Source: JAZGGS01 sp963714405
GTDB lineage: Bacteria > Bacteroidota > Ignavibacteria > Ignavibacteriales > Ignavibacteriaceae
Length of the DNA: 64,000 nucleotides
Direction: 5' to 3'
NCBI GenBank assembly: GCA_963714405.1
Contig: CAVQOH010000006.1
Location: 1 to 64,000, forward strand
Part shown: positions 18,286 through 28,189 of the stretch, piece by piece
Numbering within the stretch: position 1 is the first letter of the stretch
Layout of the letters: each line of letters begins with the position of its first letter
Program-made: the position numbers and the translations under genes
Notes under the pieces: model-generated
Told to the model about the DNA's origin: nothing
What the model saw: the letters and a program-made list of their open reading frames with translations, nothing else
The model's database searches: none

Positions 18286-18742
18286 TGCTTACCCTTTAAG
18301 ATATTTTTGAATATGATTAGAACTATGTATTTATTTTAATAGTATAAACTAAAACTTCACTGGTTTATTACAAAACGGATTGTATGAAAATGTGATGAGA
18401 TAATTATATAAATTATAGAGTCTTTAATATACCAGATGAATGGTTATATATTTATTCATTTTTTATGCAATTAATAATTGTGAAGAGTAAATAATCCATT
18501 TGCTTAAAAAATAAAAAATGCTTATTCTTATTCTTAATATTTCATTTTGCATCTTTTTGACAGATAAATATTAATTGTTAACCAGATTTGAATATTCAGC
18601 AGGTAATATATTTTGATTCATCTTCCGTATAGAATTTAGGATATGGTGTCTCGTCTTAATGCATTGCTTAATACTTTCACTATTTAATAGAAGAGTTACT
18701 TATTAATTAACTTATTCATTAACTATAATAGGAGAACAATGT
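18286..18742. other. Divergent AT-rich intergenic region
   Basis: About 460 bases between the leftward LolA-like gene and the rightward T9SS gene. No reading frame, RNA or repeat is recognised. AATAGGAGAACAATGT before 18743 is the downstream gene's ribosome site. Confidence 0.5.
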
Positions 18743-20011
18743 ATGAATAAATCATACTTATTCTTTTTCGTGTTTATCCTTGCAGCTGGTTTCTTGTTTA
18801 CTGCCAGTGCTCAGGATATTTCTGTAAATCCAAATCCACCAATCCAATCTAATGGCCAGCTCAATTATGATGGAACGGATGCAATTACAATTACACATTC
18901 TGTTGATCCAGTTTCTGTTGTAGCTGGTATGTCCGTTGCTTGTACTGCTGGTGGTATTACTTCTGACAACCAATATTGGAGATCTTTCGTTTTATCAGAT
19001 TTTGGTATTACTGATCCCTGGGATATTACGATGGTTGAAATTGGTGTTGAATCTGCAATTGCAGGTAGTGGTGGAGAGCAGCCATTAACAGTTAATCTTT
19101 ACACTGCTGATACTCCATGGCCAACATTATCTTTAACACCGATTGGTACTGCTACTGTTATGGTTCCTGATCAATCATTAACTCTTTTCCAGATTCCTGT
19201 AACAGGAACTGCACCTGCAGGTTCTGAGTTAGTTGTTGAAATTAATATTGAAGATGCAACTACCGGTGCAAATCATACTTTCTTTCTTGGCGCTAATAAT
19301 ACAGGACAAACTGCTGATTCCTGGCTATCATCAACTGGTTGCGGATTACCTGGTCCTCCTGCTGGATTACCAGTTACAACTCAATCAATTGGATTTCCGG
19401 ATGCACAGTGGGTAATGAGTGTTACCGGTGATGACCCAATACCGGTTGAACTTACTTCATTCACAGCAAACGTTAATGGAAATGATGTTCAGTTAAATTG
19501 GTCAACAGCTTCCGAAACAAATAACTCAGGTTTTGAAGTTGAAAGAAATTCAGGACATGGATTTGTAACAATTGCTTTTATTGAAGGTTTTGGTACAACT
19601 TCAGAAGTTAATAATTACTCATATGCTGACAACAGCTTAAATGTTGGTTCTTATTCATACAGATTGAAACAAGTTGATCTTGATGGTACTTTCAGTTATT
19701 CAAACGTTGCAGCTGTTGAAGTTATTGCACCTGAAGAATACTCTTTAGATCAGAATTATCCTAATCCATTTAACCCCAGTACTATTATAAACTTTAACCT
19801 AGCTGCTGATTCTAGAGTTAGCTTGAAAGTTTATGATATACTTGGTACCGAAGTAACAACACTGATAAACAGAAACTTTACTGCAGGTACACACCAGGTT
19901 GAATTTAGCGCTGAAAATCTTAATAGTGGTATGTATTTCTATAGATTGGATGCTGCAGGATCTGAAGGACAGGAATTTTCTTCAGTTAAGAAAATGATGT
20001 TAATAAAATAA
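18743..20011 (+). CDS. T9SS-exported surface protein, 422 aa
   Basis: It has a signal peptide (MNKSYLFFFVFILAAGFLFT), then a beta-rich domain of unknown function (residues ~25-230) and a fibronectin-III-like linker often found in Bacteroidota cargo: PVELTSFTANVNGNDVQLNW, STASETNNSGFEVER, YRLKQVDLDGTFSYS. The last ~85 residues are a T9SS sorting domain (NYPNPFNPSTIINF, KVYDILGTEVTTLINR, final KKMMLIK). An AGGAGAA ribosome site precedes the start, and a strong bidirectional hairpin at 20037 ends the transcript. It stands alone. Substrate or binding partner cannot be deduced. Confidence 0.85.
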   Translation: MNKSYLFFFVFILAAGFLFTASAQDISVNPNPPIQSNGQLNYDGTDAITITHSVDPVSVVAGMSVACTAGGITSDNQYWRSFVLSDFGITDPWDITMVEIGVESAIAGSGGEQPLTVNLYTADTPWPTLSLTPIGTATVMVPDQSLTLFQIPVTGTAPAGSELVVEINIEDATTGANHTFFLGANNTGQTADSWLSSTGCGLPGPPAGLPVTTQSIGFPDAQWVMSVTGDDPIPVELTSFTANVNGNDVQLNWSTASETNNSGFEVERNSGHGFVTIAFIEGFGTTSEVNNYSYADNSLNVGSYSYRLKQVDLDGTFSYSNVAAVEVIAPEEYSLDQNYPNPFNPSTIINFNLAADSRVSLKVYDILGTEVTTLINRNFTAGTHQVEFSAENLNSGMYFYRLDAAGSEGQEFSSVKKMMLIK

Positions 20012-20036
20012 TAGTATCTTAACTACTATTAAAACT

Positions 20037-20069
20037 AAAGCCGGCGCTAACAAAGCACCGGCTTTTTTT
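20037..20069. terminator. Bidirectional terminator between convergent genes
   Basis: AAAGCCGG pairs with CCGGCTTT, with an inner GCT/AGC extension, and is followed by seven T on the plus strand. The reverse side is also T-rich, so it can serve korB from the other direction. Confidence 0.9.
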
Positions 20070-20101
20070 ATTACGATAAAATACAATCTGCAAATAATTA
20101 A

Positions 20102-20956
20102 TTAGGAGAATTCATCAATAATTTGTTGCAGTGTGAATTCTTTCCCCCCGTTATCTCTATCACAAACCTGTTTTATAACAGATTGTAAACGGTCTTCCAG
20201 AGTTGGTTTTTTTACCTGGTAAAAAATTCCTGTATATATTGGATCTTCTGAATAAGCCATCTCCAAGGCTTTCAGTTTATCCTCTCTTGGATGATCTGCT
20301 GGAAGCGGTTGTAAAATATCCTTTAATCCTTTTGGGCTTAACAAAGGAAAAGTTACACACGGAGAATAGATGTAAACAATAGACATTCCTTTGTGTTTAA
20401 TTGCCTCAATTAATATTTCTGTTAGTGCTTTTGTATCCACACCATTGGCACGAGCAATAAAGGAAACATCATAAGATAAAAATATAGGTATTGCAGAAAG
20501 AGCATCTTCAAAAACACCATAAGGCGAAGTTTTAGTTTTTATTCCATACGGTGAAGTTGGAGAGGTCTGCCCTTTTGTTAATCCGTAAATTTGATTGTCT
20601 ATGAGGATATAAGTCATATCGACATTTTTACGTGCAACGTGTGAAATATGACCTCCTCCTATACCCAAACCATCTCCATCACCACCAACTGCAAATACTG
20701 TTAATTCAGGATTAGCGGCTTTTGCTCCTAAAGCGGTTGGCACAGCACGTCCATGGGTACCATGCAACGAATATGTATTAAGGAAATGAGATAATCTTCC
20801 GGAACAACCTATCCCTGAAACTGTAACTATGTTTTCAGGTGCAATATCTAAAGTAACGAGTGCTTTCTGTACGCTGTTAACTATCCCAAAATCGCCGCAA
20901 CCAGGACACCAGATCGGCTTAATTACGCTTTTATAATCTTGCGATGCTCTCTTCAT
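20102..20956 (-). CDS. korB: 2-oxoacid:ferredoxin oxidoreductase, beta subunit
   Basis: 284 residues. WCPGCGDFG (16-24), the GGDGDGLGIGGGH thiamine-diphosphate/Mg site (91-103) and NQIYGLTKGQTSPT (121-134) are diagnostic of the KorB/PorB family. Cysteines at about 17, 20, 51 and 200 fit the ligands of the single [4Fe-4S] cluster. With KorA it catalyses reversible oxidative decarboxylation of a 2-oxoacid, most likely 2-oxoglutarate, to the acyl-CoA with ferredoxin. The start overlaps the end of korA by 26 bases, so the two are translationally coupled. Pyruvate or a branched-chain oxoacid cannot be excluded as substrate. Confidence 0.93.
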   Translation of the reverse strand: MKRASQDYKSVIKPIWCPGCGDFGIVNSVQKALVTLDIAPENIVTVSGIGCSGRLSHFLNTYSLHGTHGRAVPTALGAKAANPELTVFAVGGDGDGLGIGGGHISHVARKNVDMTYILIDNQIYGLTKGQTSPTSPYGIKTKTSPYGVFEDALSAIPIFLSYDVSFIARANGVDTKALTEILIEAIKHKGMSIVYIYSPCVTFPLLSPKGLKDILQPLPADHPREDKLKALEMAYSEDPIYTGIFYQVKKPTLEDRLQSVIKQVCDRDNGGKEFTLQQIIDEFS

Positions 20957-22760
20957 GAATTATCCTCTCTACTTTTTCAATTCCATTAAAAATTTCTTCA
21001 GGAGTAAAAGGGACTCCTTCACATTTATGAATTTCAATTGGTTTTATACCAAATTTTGCTTTTATAAAATGAGCAAACTGTCCAGTAAAGTTTTCTTCCA
21101 CAATAATGACTTGTTTTAAACCTGAAAGAAAATTACGCACCTGCCTTTCAGGTAGAGGTGAAAGAACTTTAGGCTGCAAGTGGCGGAACAATATTCCCCT
21201 CTCTTCTGCAATTAATCTTGCTTCATGAATAGCTCCTTCTGTAGAGCCCCATCCAATCACACCAATCTTTGCTTCCTCTGGTCCTTCATAATCAGGAGGA
21301 TTTTTTTCTAATGCATCGGCAAGCGCTTGTAATTTTTTAAATCGTTTATTCATCATTTTTGAGTGTGTTTCTGGTAATGAGCTGGCTTTACCTGTTTCAT
21401 CATGCTCCAGTCCTCCTCCAAGATATTGCCCTCCTTCTGTTCCCGGAGTAGTAATTGGTGATATTCCATCAAAAGTATCGAGATATCTTTTATAACCTTC
21501 CATATTTTCTGCTTCAATTCTTCTGGCAATTTCAATTTTTTCCGGTGATGGAATTGAAATATCCCCCGATGCTACAGAACTATCAATTTCAACCATTTTA
21601 TTAATATCAGGTATTCTTACTGTTGCTTTTCTGTAACCAATTGACTGATCAGTTAGAAGAAGCACAGGCATTTGAAATCGTTCAGCAATATTAAATGCTC
21701 GTATTGTTTGATAAAAACAATCTTCAACTGAAGTTGGAGCCAGGATAACGCGTGGGGCTTCACCAGCAGTTCCATAAATTGCAAACTTCAAATCCGATTG
21801 TTCTGTTTTAGTCGGCAAACCTGTACTGGGTCCTCCTCGCTGCACATCAACAATAACTAATGGTAACTCCAGCATTGATGCAAGATTTAACTGCTCACCC
21901 ATTAATTGCAGACCTGGTCCGGAAGTGGGTGTAATTGCCTTTTCTCCTGCAAATGATGCACCGATACATGCGGAAAGCGAAGCAATTTCGTCTTCAAGTT
22001 GAATTGCTCTTCCACCAACTTTAGGCATTAAATTAGTTAAGGTTTCGAAAATTGGTGTTGCAGGTGTTATTGGATATCCAGCTACGAAACGGCAACCTGC
22101 AGCAATTGCTCCTAACGCAACTGCTTCATTTCCAGATATGAGCATATAGTGCTCTTTGGATTGAGGATCTGCAATTAGTTTAAATTTTCTCTCCCAGTCA
22201 TTTGATTCTCCTGCTTCATAACCAGCTTTTAGAGCATTTAAATTATTTTCAATTACCTTTTCACCTTTAGAACCATATCTGTCTTTTATCAATTTTTCCA
22301 ATACATCAAATCCGATATTAAAAAGATTACCAAGGGCACCCAATGCAACAACATTTTTACCAAGCTTGGTACCGTATAAAGTTGTTACAATTTTGTTTAG
22401 CGGGATTGGATAAAACTTAACATTTAGATCATGCTTAATCTGAACCTCATCAGGATCATAAATTAGCATACCTCCTTCTTTAAGATCCTTAATTGTTGTA
22501 TCATAAGCCTGTTGATTAAAAACAATAAGATAATCCACAGCACTGCCGATTGAGTAAATCCGCCCGGGACGAATTCTTATTTGTATCATGGAAAAACCTC
22601 CCCGGATCTCAGCGGGATAGGTTATATAAGTAAAAACATGATATGCAGTTCTCGCGGCTGCCTGCGCAAATAGCTCGCCGCAGCTAATCACACCTTCGCC
22701 ACCCTCGCCGGCTATACGGATAGCGAAATCAATGTTTGAGTTTTCATTTAGATTATTCAC
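20931..22760 (-). CDS. korA: 2-oxoacid:ferredoxin oxidoreductase, fused gamma-alpha subunit
   Basis: 609 residues. The first ~190 are the gamma domain (FAIRIAGEGGEGVISCGELF, YPAEIRGGFSMIQIRI). The alpha part follows with GYPITPATPIFETL, the EDEIASLSACIGAS segment and SGPGLQLMGEQLNLASMLEL, typical of the pyrimidine-binding and transketolase-C-like domains. Gamma-alpha fusion plus a separate KorB is the usual two-gene form in Chlorobi and related groups. The pair may run in the oxidative or the reductive TCA direction; the sequence does not decide this. It is the first gene of the korAB operon, start at 22760. Confidence 0.93.
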   Translation of the reverse strand: MNNLNENSNIDFAIRIAGEGGEGVISCGELFAQAAARTAYHVFTYITYPAEIRGGFSMIQIRIRPGRIYSIGSAVDYLIVFNQQAYDTTIKDLKEGGMLIYDPDEVQIKHDLNVKFYPIPLNKIVTTLYGTKLGKNVVALGALGNLFNIGFDVLEKLIKDRYGSKGEKVIENNLNALKAGYEAGESNDWERKFKLIADPQSKEHYMLISGNEAVALGAIAAGCRFVAGYPITPATPIFETLTNLMPKVGGRAIQLEDEIASLSACIGASFAGEKAITPTSGPGLQLMGEQLNLASMLELPLVIVDVQRGGPSTGLPTKTEQSDLKFAIYGTAGEAPRVILAPTSVEDCFYQTIRAFNIAERFQMPVLLLTDQSIGYRKATVRIPDINKMVEIDSSVASGDISIPSPEKIEIARRIEAENMEGYKRYLDTFDGISPITTPGTEGGQYLGGGLEHDETGKASSLPETHSKMMNKRFKKLQALADALEKNPPDYEGPEEAKIGVIGWGSTEGAIHEARLIAEERGILFRHLQPKVLSPLPERQVRNFLSGLKQVIIVEENFTGQFAHFIKAKFGIKPIEIHKCEGVPFTPEEIFNGIEKVERIIHEESIARL

Positions 22761-22985
22761 GGTAAGTATACTGTAATTGGTTTGAAATTATGTTGGTTAT
22801 GTGAAACAAGAAAAAAATCTGCATTAATAAATAATTTTTCTTATTTAAACATATCACTTTATTGAATATTAAAAAATATTCTATACCAGATTTATTTCTG
22901 GAAAATATAAGAAAATAAATTAATATTGATTTTAGAGAGTATGATATTATGCAGTTGGAATTCAGAAAAATATACTTTACTGATT

Positions 22986-23150
22986 CTATTTTTTAAACTT
23001 CTGAGGTTTACACAGTACATTTTTATTGTTTGAGGACCTTGCACATTTTTTACAATAATATTTTGAATTGGAAACCAGTTTTACAAGTTCAATAGATTTT
23101 TTCTCAATTTCCTTTTTGTCCCACTCACATAATGTTTGCTGTTCACCCAT
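22986..23150 (-). CDS. Small cysteine-containing protein, 54 aa
   Basis: A short frame encodes 54 residues: MGEQQTLCEWDKKEIEKKS, then KLVSNSKYYCKKCARSSNN and LCKPQKFKK. The CKKC pair plus two more cysteines suggest a small zinc- or redox-active knuckle. I recall similar short proteins (C.W.KKEI...KLV..PKY.CKKCGR) in other Bacteroidota/Chlorobi and sulfate reducers, but cannot check. It lies alone in the ~570-base gap between korA and the cytochrome gene and reads leftward like both. Function unknown. Confidence 0.6.
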   Translation of the reverse strand: MGEQQTLCEWDKKEIEKKSIELVKLVSNSKYYCKKCARSSNNKNVLCKPQKFKK

Positions 23151-23302
23151 CTTTGTACTTTGAAATTCTTCTATTAATCAAAAATTGCGAATAAATTAAA
23201 TTTATTTTTAAAAGTATAGAAAATATAATTTATTACCAATTTGCTTCTATATTTGAATGTTCTAAGCAATGTATATCATCGGCATTATTTTTAAAAGAAA
23301 AG

Positions 23303-23330
23303 TTAGGCAGTTATCACAGCAACTGCCTAA
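23303..23330 (-). terminator. Terminator hairpin of the cytochrome gene
   Basis: A perfect 10-bp stem TTAGGCAGTT/AACTGCCTAA with an 8-base loop, followed on the minus strand by CTTTTCTTTT. It begins 5 bases past the stop at 23335. Confidence 0.85.
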
Positions 23331-23334
23331 AAAA

Positions 23335-23892
23335 TTAATTTTCAGGTAAATTTTGAGGAGCTAAAGAAATGTAAGGAGTTTTAGGTTCTTCACCCGGTCT
23401 CAGAGCTTCAGGTGCGTAATCGCCTTTTACATCAAGAGATTTAATATACTCGTAAATTGCTCTTGCATCCCTTTCACTCATTTTGTTCACATTCATCCAC
23501 GGCATTGGTGGTAAGTCCTCTCTTTCATGAAGAATCATCACCCAATCATCTACAGTATAATCCCTGACAGATAACCGAAGATTATTTGGATAAGTTGTAC
23601 CCCATGGACCTTGCCATCCTAGAGATGATCCGGTTAACCAGTCTTCTTCAGGTATTTTACCATTTGCCTGAAGATAACCTTCCGTATGGCAATCGTTACA
23701 TCCTCCCACTATTGCCAGGTATCTACCAGCTTCTACCTGGCTTGCAGCCATAATATGCGGGGCAAATTCCTTATTTGTTTCTTCCATATTATCGGTTTTT
23801 GGTTCGCAACCGATTAGAAACAGCAGACTGCTGAAGATCGCGATCAAAACTATAATTTTAAGATATTTGAAATAGTTTAAATGTTGCAGCAT
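23335..23892 (-). CDS. Lipoprotein c-type cytochrome
   Basis: 185 residues. A lipoprotein signal ends at LLFLIGC (Cys 29). One heme-binding motif, CNDCH, is at 65-69, with a likely Met ligand in PPMPWMNVNKMSERDARAIY; the fold is a single class-I cytochrome c domain similar to the small heme subunits next to dehydrogenases. It would sit in the periplasm, anchored to a membrane, and pass electrons to another cytochrome or oxidase. No dehydrogenase partner is adjacent. A strong terminator follows, so it is monocistronic. Confidence 0.88.
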   Translation of the reverse strand: MLQHLNYFKYLKIIVLIAIFSSLLFLIGCEPKTDNMEETNKEFAPHIMAASQVEAGRYLAIVGGCNDCHTEGYLQANGKIPEEDWLTGSSLGWQGPWGTTYPNNLRLSVRDYTVDDWVMILHEREDLPPMPWMNVNKMSERDARAIYEYIKSLDVKGDYAPEALRPGEEPKTPYISLAPQNLPEN

Positions 23893-24028
23893 AGTTTTTC
23901 CTCTTTTATTCTTTTAAATAAAATTATTGAAGTATAAAAACGATGAAATGTGTTCAAACATAATATCTGGAAATTATTAATATTTACCAAATATTTGTAT
24001 TTAGATGTGTTACTGTTAGTTCCTCAGC

Positions 24029-25045
24029 CTATAAACCTACCTGGAGAGAAAATTGTGATACTTTTCCTAAATCCTTAAAATCAATTAAAGCATAATCGAA
24101 TCCTGCTTGCTGTTCTCCAAAATTCACTTTCACACCAAAACCAAAAGTCCATTTTTCAACATCATAATTTATTTTGTAACCCAGCCGTGCAAAAATTATT
24201 TCGTTCCAGGCGTACTCGCCGCCCAAATTTATTTTTTCAGTATTATCATTTGGATGAACACCATCAATCGCCATTGTAAAGCGGTTCATATCAGAAATTA
24301 TAAACGGATCCTTTCCACCAACAATATCCATAGCAATTCCAACACGAAATATTAATGGCAGCGGCCACGGTTCTGTTTTAAGTCGTGCATCGGGATTGAA
24401 ACTACCAGATCCTTGATTTCCATTGCTTAAAGTAATCAAATCTCTTCCTTCTAGTTGCATGTTTCCACCAAAATTGGTCATGCTCATTGCAATAATTAAA
24501 TCATGAAAACCTGTACGTAAAGTTGTTCCAATATCAACAGCAAATGTGTTTGCAGATTCATTATAAAGATTCTGCTGAACATATTTAACTGTTAATCCAA
24601 CAGAAAATCTATCCGTTAATGTACGCGCATAGCTTAATCCAACTGATAAATCACTTACATCATAAAACACTCCTGTTCCTTCAGGCTGAATTACAGTTGT
24701 AACTTCCTGTTCGCCAGTATTTAAAGCAATTACATTTAATGCAATTACATCACTGGTACTTAGTGGAAGAACAACACCTGCAAAATCATGAGAAATATCT
24801 GCAAACCATTCTGAATGAGAAACTGCAAAAGTAAAACTGTTTAAATTTGTAATTCCTGCCGGATTCCAATAAAGTGAACTTACATCATTTGCCAAAGCCG
24901 TGAATGAACCACCAAGCCCCATTGCTCGCGCGCCAACTCCAATTTTTAAAAACTGGGCTGCAGTAGTACCAACTTTTGAAAATCCTCCTGCAAAAGCAGC
25001 TGATTGCAGTAAGCTAAAAACTATTAAGAATGATATTTTTTTCAT
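24029..25045 (-). CDS. PorV/PorQ-family outer-membrane beta-barrel protein
   Basis: 338 residues with signal peptide (MKKISFLIVFSLLQSAAFAG). The start of the mature protein, FLKIGVGARAMGLGGSFTAL, and SSLYWNPAGI are signatures of the PorV/UPF0164 group, FadL-like barrels of the T9SS. PorV shuttles cargo from the translocon to the attachment complex. The barrel C-terminus ends FSQLSLQ-like (SQFSLQVGL) with a terminal hydrophobic residue. It is third in a minus-strand operon after a TonB receptor and a large T9SS protein (gap 27 bases), so it may serve that cargo specifically rather than being the general PorV. Confidence 0.85.
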   Translation of the reverse strand: MKKISFLIVFSLLQSAAFAGGFSKVGTTAAQFLKIGVGARAMGLGGSFTALANDVSSLYWNPAGITNLNSFTFAVSHSEWFADISHDFAGVVLPLSTSDVIALNVIALNTGEQEVTTVIQPEGTGVFYDVSDLSVGLSYARTLTDRFSVGLTVKYVQQNLYNESANTFAVDIGTTLRTGFHDLIIAMSMTNFGGNMQLEGRDLITLSNGNQGSGSFNPDARLKTEPWPLPLIFRVGIAMDIVGGKDPFIISDMNRFTMAIDGVHPNDNTEKINLGGEYAWNEIIFARLGYKINYDVEKWTFGFGVKVNFGEQQAGFDYALIDFKDLGKVSQFSLQVGL

Positions 25046-25072
25046 TTATAATTTCTCCAAATCCTTTGCAGG

Positions 25073-28000
25073 TTATTTGATGACAAGAAATTTACCAACT
25101 TTCTTTTGCCCGTTCGGCAATGAAACTACATAAACATATAATCCGTAAGCAATAAACTGATCATTGCGTGTACGCATATCCCAAAACATAAATCCTTTAG
25201 TATCATTATGATATAGATCTACAATATGATCTCCGGCAACAGTAAATATTGAAACTTTACATTCATTGGGAAGATTATTAAACATTAATTTTTTACCAAA
25301 CTGAGAAGTTTCCCATTCATTTGAAACAATATACGGATCAGGTACAACGCGAATTTTGTTTAAATCTACCTGCTGCGTTGATGAATATTTTGCTGCACTC
25401 GTGCTGAATTCATAATACACTTCTTTTCTAAAAGGTTTATAAGTTAGTATTGTAAATTGATCTCCATGGGAAGGAGCAATTGCCGTATGAACTACAGTAT
25501 CTCCATAAGCATTACGGTAAACATCAGGTTTATTATTTGTTTGAAGTATCATCCCTGTGTAAGTAGTATCACCGGTAAATTCATCAATAATAACTTTTTC
25601 AAAATTCAGTATATCGATATACTTTTCGAAAAATCCCGGGCTACCTGCAGTAAATCCAAATCCTCCCGGGATAAGATCCCATCCAAGCTGGCTGTAATAA
25701 AACTTTCTATATTCATGCCAAGGAGCAGTAACTGCAAATTCCATTAACCAGGTATTTTCGCTGACATCTTCAGGATTTTCAGGATCAGTAATAATTTCTA
25801 TTTTTAAAGGAAGATGATATACTGAGTCTTCATAAGGTATACCGGTAAAATAATCATATAATCGTGCATTTAAGCCACCACTCGGGGAAGTATCAATTGT
25901 AATTCTGTAATCATCAACCGTGTAAACATATTCCTGCACAACTTCAGGGCTGCCTATATATCTTTCGTGCGGTTTTGTATTCCAATAAAAGGTGGAAGTA
26001 TCTGCATTAATTAAAGTCCATCCAACAAACGATGCACCTGAAGGAGTATTGAGAACTGTTAACCTGAATCCATCGGTTACAGGCAGATTATCTTCCGTTT
26101 CATTTGAAAATAAATGATGATCCAAGAGAATCGTAGTATCATTTGTTTCCTTAGAAATTCTGTAAAGATTAAATCCAAGAACATAGTTTGTATCAGCTCC
26201 AACAATTTCCAAAGTTGAATCAACAAATGTGATAAGATAATCATCCCCAGTGATTGAATCTGGTTCAATAATATCAAGCTTAACAACTCCCTGGCAGATT
26301 CCTCCAATTGGAGGGATAGATCCTTCAGGATTCAATTCCGGATCATAAAAAGGAGCGGAATAATTCTGTGGTAACACTCCCGGAGTTACTGATACAGTAT
26401 GAGATTCCAGAGTTGAATGCCCTAATGCTGATTGATAAGATTGTTCTAAGCTATCGGGGTTTTGGTTTCCTTTATCAAAGGCAGTAACACAATACCAATA
26501 CTCTATTCCGTTTATTAGATTTTCATCAGTAAAACTGTGTTTTATACCTGTATCATCACCAAGTGATTGATTAAATGCAGGATCAAGTCCCTTAATTCCG
26601 TCTATTAAATCAAATATTTTTAAAGGTTTATAACCAATTACATTTCCAAATTGATCAGTAATAGGAGTTCCCCATGTTTTCCCCAGATCTTCACTTCTAT
26701 ATATTTTATATCCTTCAAAATCATACTTGCCAGTAAGGTTATCTTTAGAGTTTTCTGCTTTGGAATCCCAAATAATTCTAACTTGCTTATCATATGCAGT
26801 ACCTTTAACAACGGGTGTTCTTGGAGGACCGGATCCCTGGTATCCTCTTTCATACATTTGACGGGCTACACGCAAATTCTTCATTAAATCAGTAGTATCT
26901 GCTTCAAAGGGAACAGAGCCGGAACTACCCATAACCAATGCAACTGAAGAAACAACTGTTTCTCCAGGTTCAAGATTAATTGGGCCGGTCATTATAAAAT
27001 AATTTATCGGTGCACCCTCAGGAAAGTAGACACTTAAACTATCGGGATGGGTTTCATCAATTCTGCGGTTTGCGCCATGAAAAAAAGCATTTGGAATTTG
27101 CAAATTTGGATCATTTGGATTACTGCTTATAACAGCCCACATTTCATCATCAGTTTTTGGAGCAACTTCCCTGTTAAAGAAATGAAAATCCGTTACACCC
27201 ATATTTTTCGGAGTTTCAAGAATATTCAAGCCAACAATTCCTAAATCGGTTGGATCATCCGCCCACGCACCATCTTTTTCATTATTGATATCCCACACAT
27301 AAACAAAATCTCCAATTTGATGTTCATCGTTGGGATCGCTGTCGATCAGATTTATATAATCCTCATTATCAAAATCTGGTCTAAATATTGCGTAATAACC
27401 AACGTAAACGCTATCAAGAAATTGCCCACTTTTATTGTGAATTGTGTATTCCCAGATTAGCAAATCCTCTGCATATGGTCTTCCATAAACGTAAGCCGTT
27501 TGTTCAACTTCAATTCCAATTTTTCCATCAGGATGAGAATTATCATTATCATCAAAAACTGCATAAATATCTCTATCAGAAACAAACTCACCTTCAACTT
27601 CTTCACCAAAGTTTGGTGAAGTCGGATCAATGTTAATCCTAAATTTTCCAGGCCAATGCCTTTCACCGGGAGTTTCAATCCAGCTTCCACTTTCATTAAA
27701 ATATCCTTCAGGCCAGGTTTCCGGATTATCACTCATTGCCAAAAATGGTGTTTCATCAGGTGGAGGAGCTGTTACATCACCTGAAAAATTTTGTCCTCTC
27801 GATCCATCCTTAGGAACCCAATCATATTTATCAGTAGTACCACTTACAACGGATGTAATAACATTGCCTTTTGTTGCAACTATTAATCCCAATCCAAAAC
27901 TATAATGTGTTTGAGGTCCCGCATCAGCTGGCCACCTTATCGCTTCGTTAAAGTATTCGTGGAAGCTTGAAAGAATTCCATAATTACCAAGATAATTAGC

Positions 28001-28174
28001 AACCTGTCCTTTATTCATAATTCCAACACCACGTTCTTCCGCTGAGACAAGTTTTTGGAGCTGGGGAGGTTCTTCATGGCAGCTATTACAGCTAGGTACC
28101 TGCGCATTTAGAGTTACAGAATAAAGCACAAATAAAACGAAAATATATACTATATTTTTTAATCGCTTACGCAT
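25073..28174 (-). CDS. Large T9SS-type exported protein with an N-terminal CxxCH motif, 1033 aa
   Basis: It has a signal peptide (MRKRLKNIVYIFVLFVLYSV) and, just after it, CNSCHEEPP at 29-33, a possible single heme-c site. The long middle contains fibronectin-III-like modules (YEGKIYRSEDLGKTW-type, IRIIWDSKAENSKDNL) as in outer-membrane-associated interaction proteins of the Ignavibacteria. The C-terminal ~95 residues (KIRVVPDPYIVSNEWE, KVSIFTVAGDHIVDLYHND, GLYVYVVSLPNG, KKVGKFLVIK) are a variant sorting domain without NYPNPFNP. It lies between a TonB receptor (15-base gap) and a PorV-like gene (27-base gap), forming a surface-protein operon. Function unknown; heme attachment is inference. 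Confidence 0.75.
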   Translation of the reverse strand: MRKRLKNIVYIFVLFVLYSVTLNAQVPSCNSCHEEPPQLQKLVSAEERGVGIMNKGQVANYLGNYGILSSFHEYFNEAIRWPADAGPQTHYSFGLGLIVATKGNVITSVVSGTTDKYDWVPKDGSRGQNFSGDVTAPPPDETPFLAMSDNPETWPEGYFNESGSWIETPGERHWPGKFRINIDPTSPNFGEEVEGEFVSDRDIYAVFDDNDNSHPDGKIGIEVEQTAYVYGRPYAEDLLIWEYTIHNKSGQFLDSVYVGYYAIFRPDFDNEDYINLIDSDPNDEHQIGDFVYVWDINNEKDGAWADDPTDLGIVGLNILETPKNMGVTDFHFFNREVAPKTDDEMWAVISSNPNDPNLQIPNAFFHGANRRIDETHPDSLSVYFPEGAPINYFIMTGPINLEPGETVVSSVALVMGSSGSVPFEADTTDLMKNLRVARQMYERGYQGSGPPRTPVVKGTAYDKQVRIIWDSKAENSKDNLTGKYDFEGYKIYRSEDLGKTWGTPITDQFGNVIGYKPLKIFDLIDGIKGLDPAFNQSLGDDTGIKHSFTDENLINGIEYWYCVTAFDKGNQNPDSLEQSYQSALGHSTLESHTVSVTPGVLPQNYSAPFYDPELNPEGSIPPIGGICQGVVKLDIIEPDSITGDDYLITFVDSTLEIVGADTNYVLGFNLYRISKETNDTTILLDHHLFSNETEDNLPVTDGFRLTVLNTPSGASFVGWTLINADTSTFYWNTKPHERYIGSPEVVQEYVYTVDDYRITIDTSPSGGLNARLYDYFTGIPYEDSVYHLPLKIEIITDPENPEDVSENTWLMEFAVTAPWHEYRKFYYSQLGWDLIPGGFGFTAGSPGFFEKYIDILNFEKVIIDEFTGDTTYTGMILQTNNKPDVYRNAYGDTVVHTAIAPSHGDQFTILTYKPFRKEVYYEFSTSAAKYSSTQQVDLNKIRVVPDPYIVSNEWETSQFGKKLMFNNLPNECKVSIFTVAGDHIVDLYHNDTKGFMFWDMRTRNDQFIAYGLYVYVVSLPNGQKKVGKFLVIK

Positions 28175-28189
28175 AAAAATTTCCTTCGT

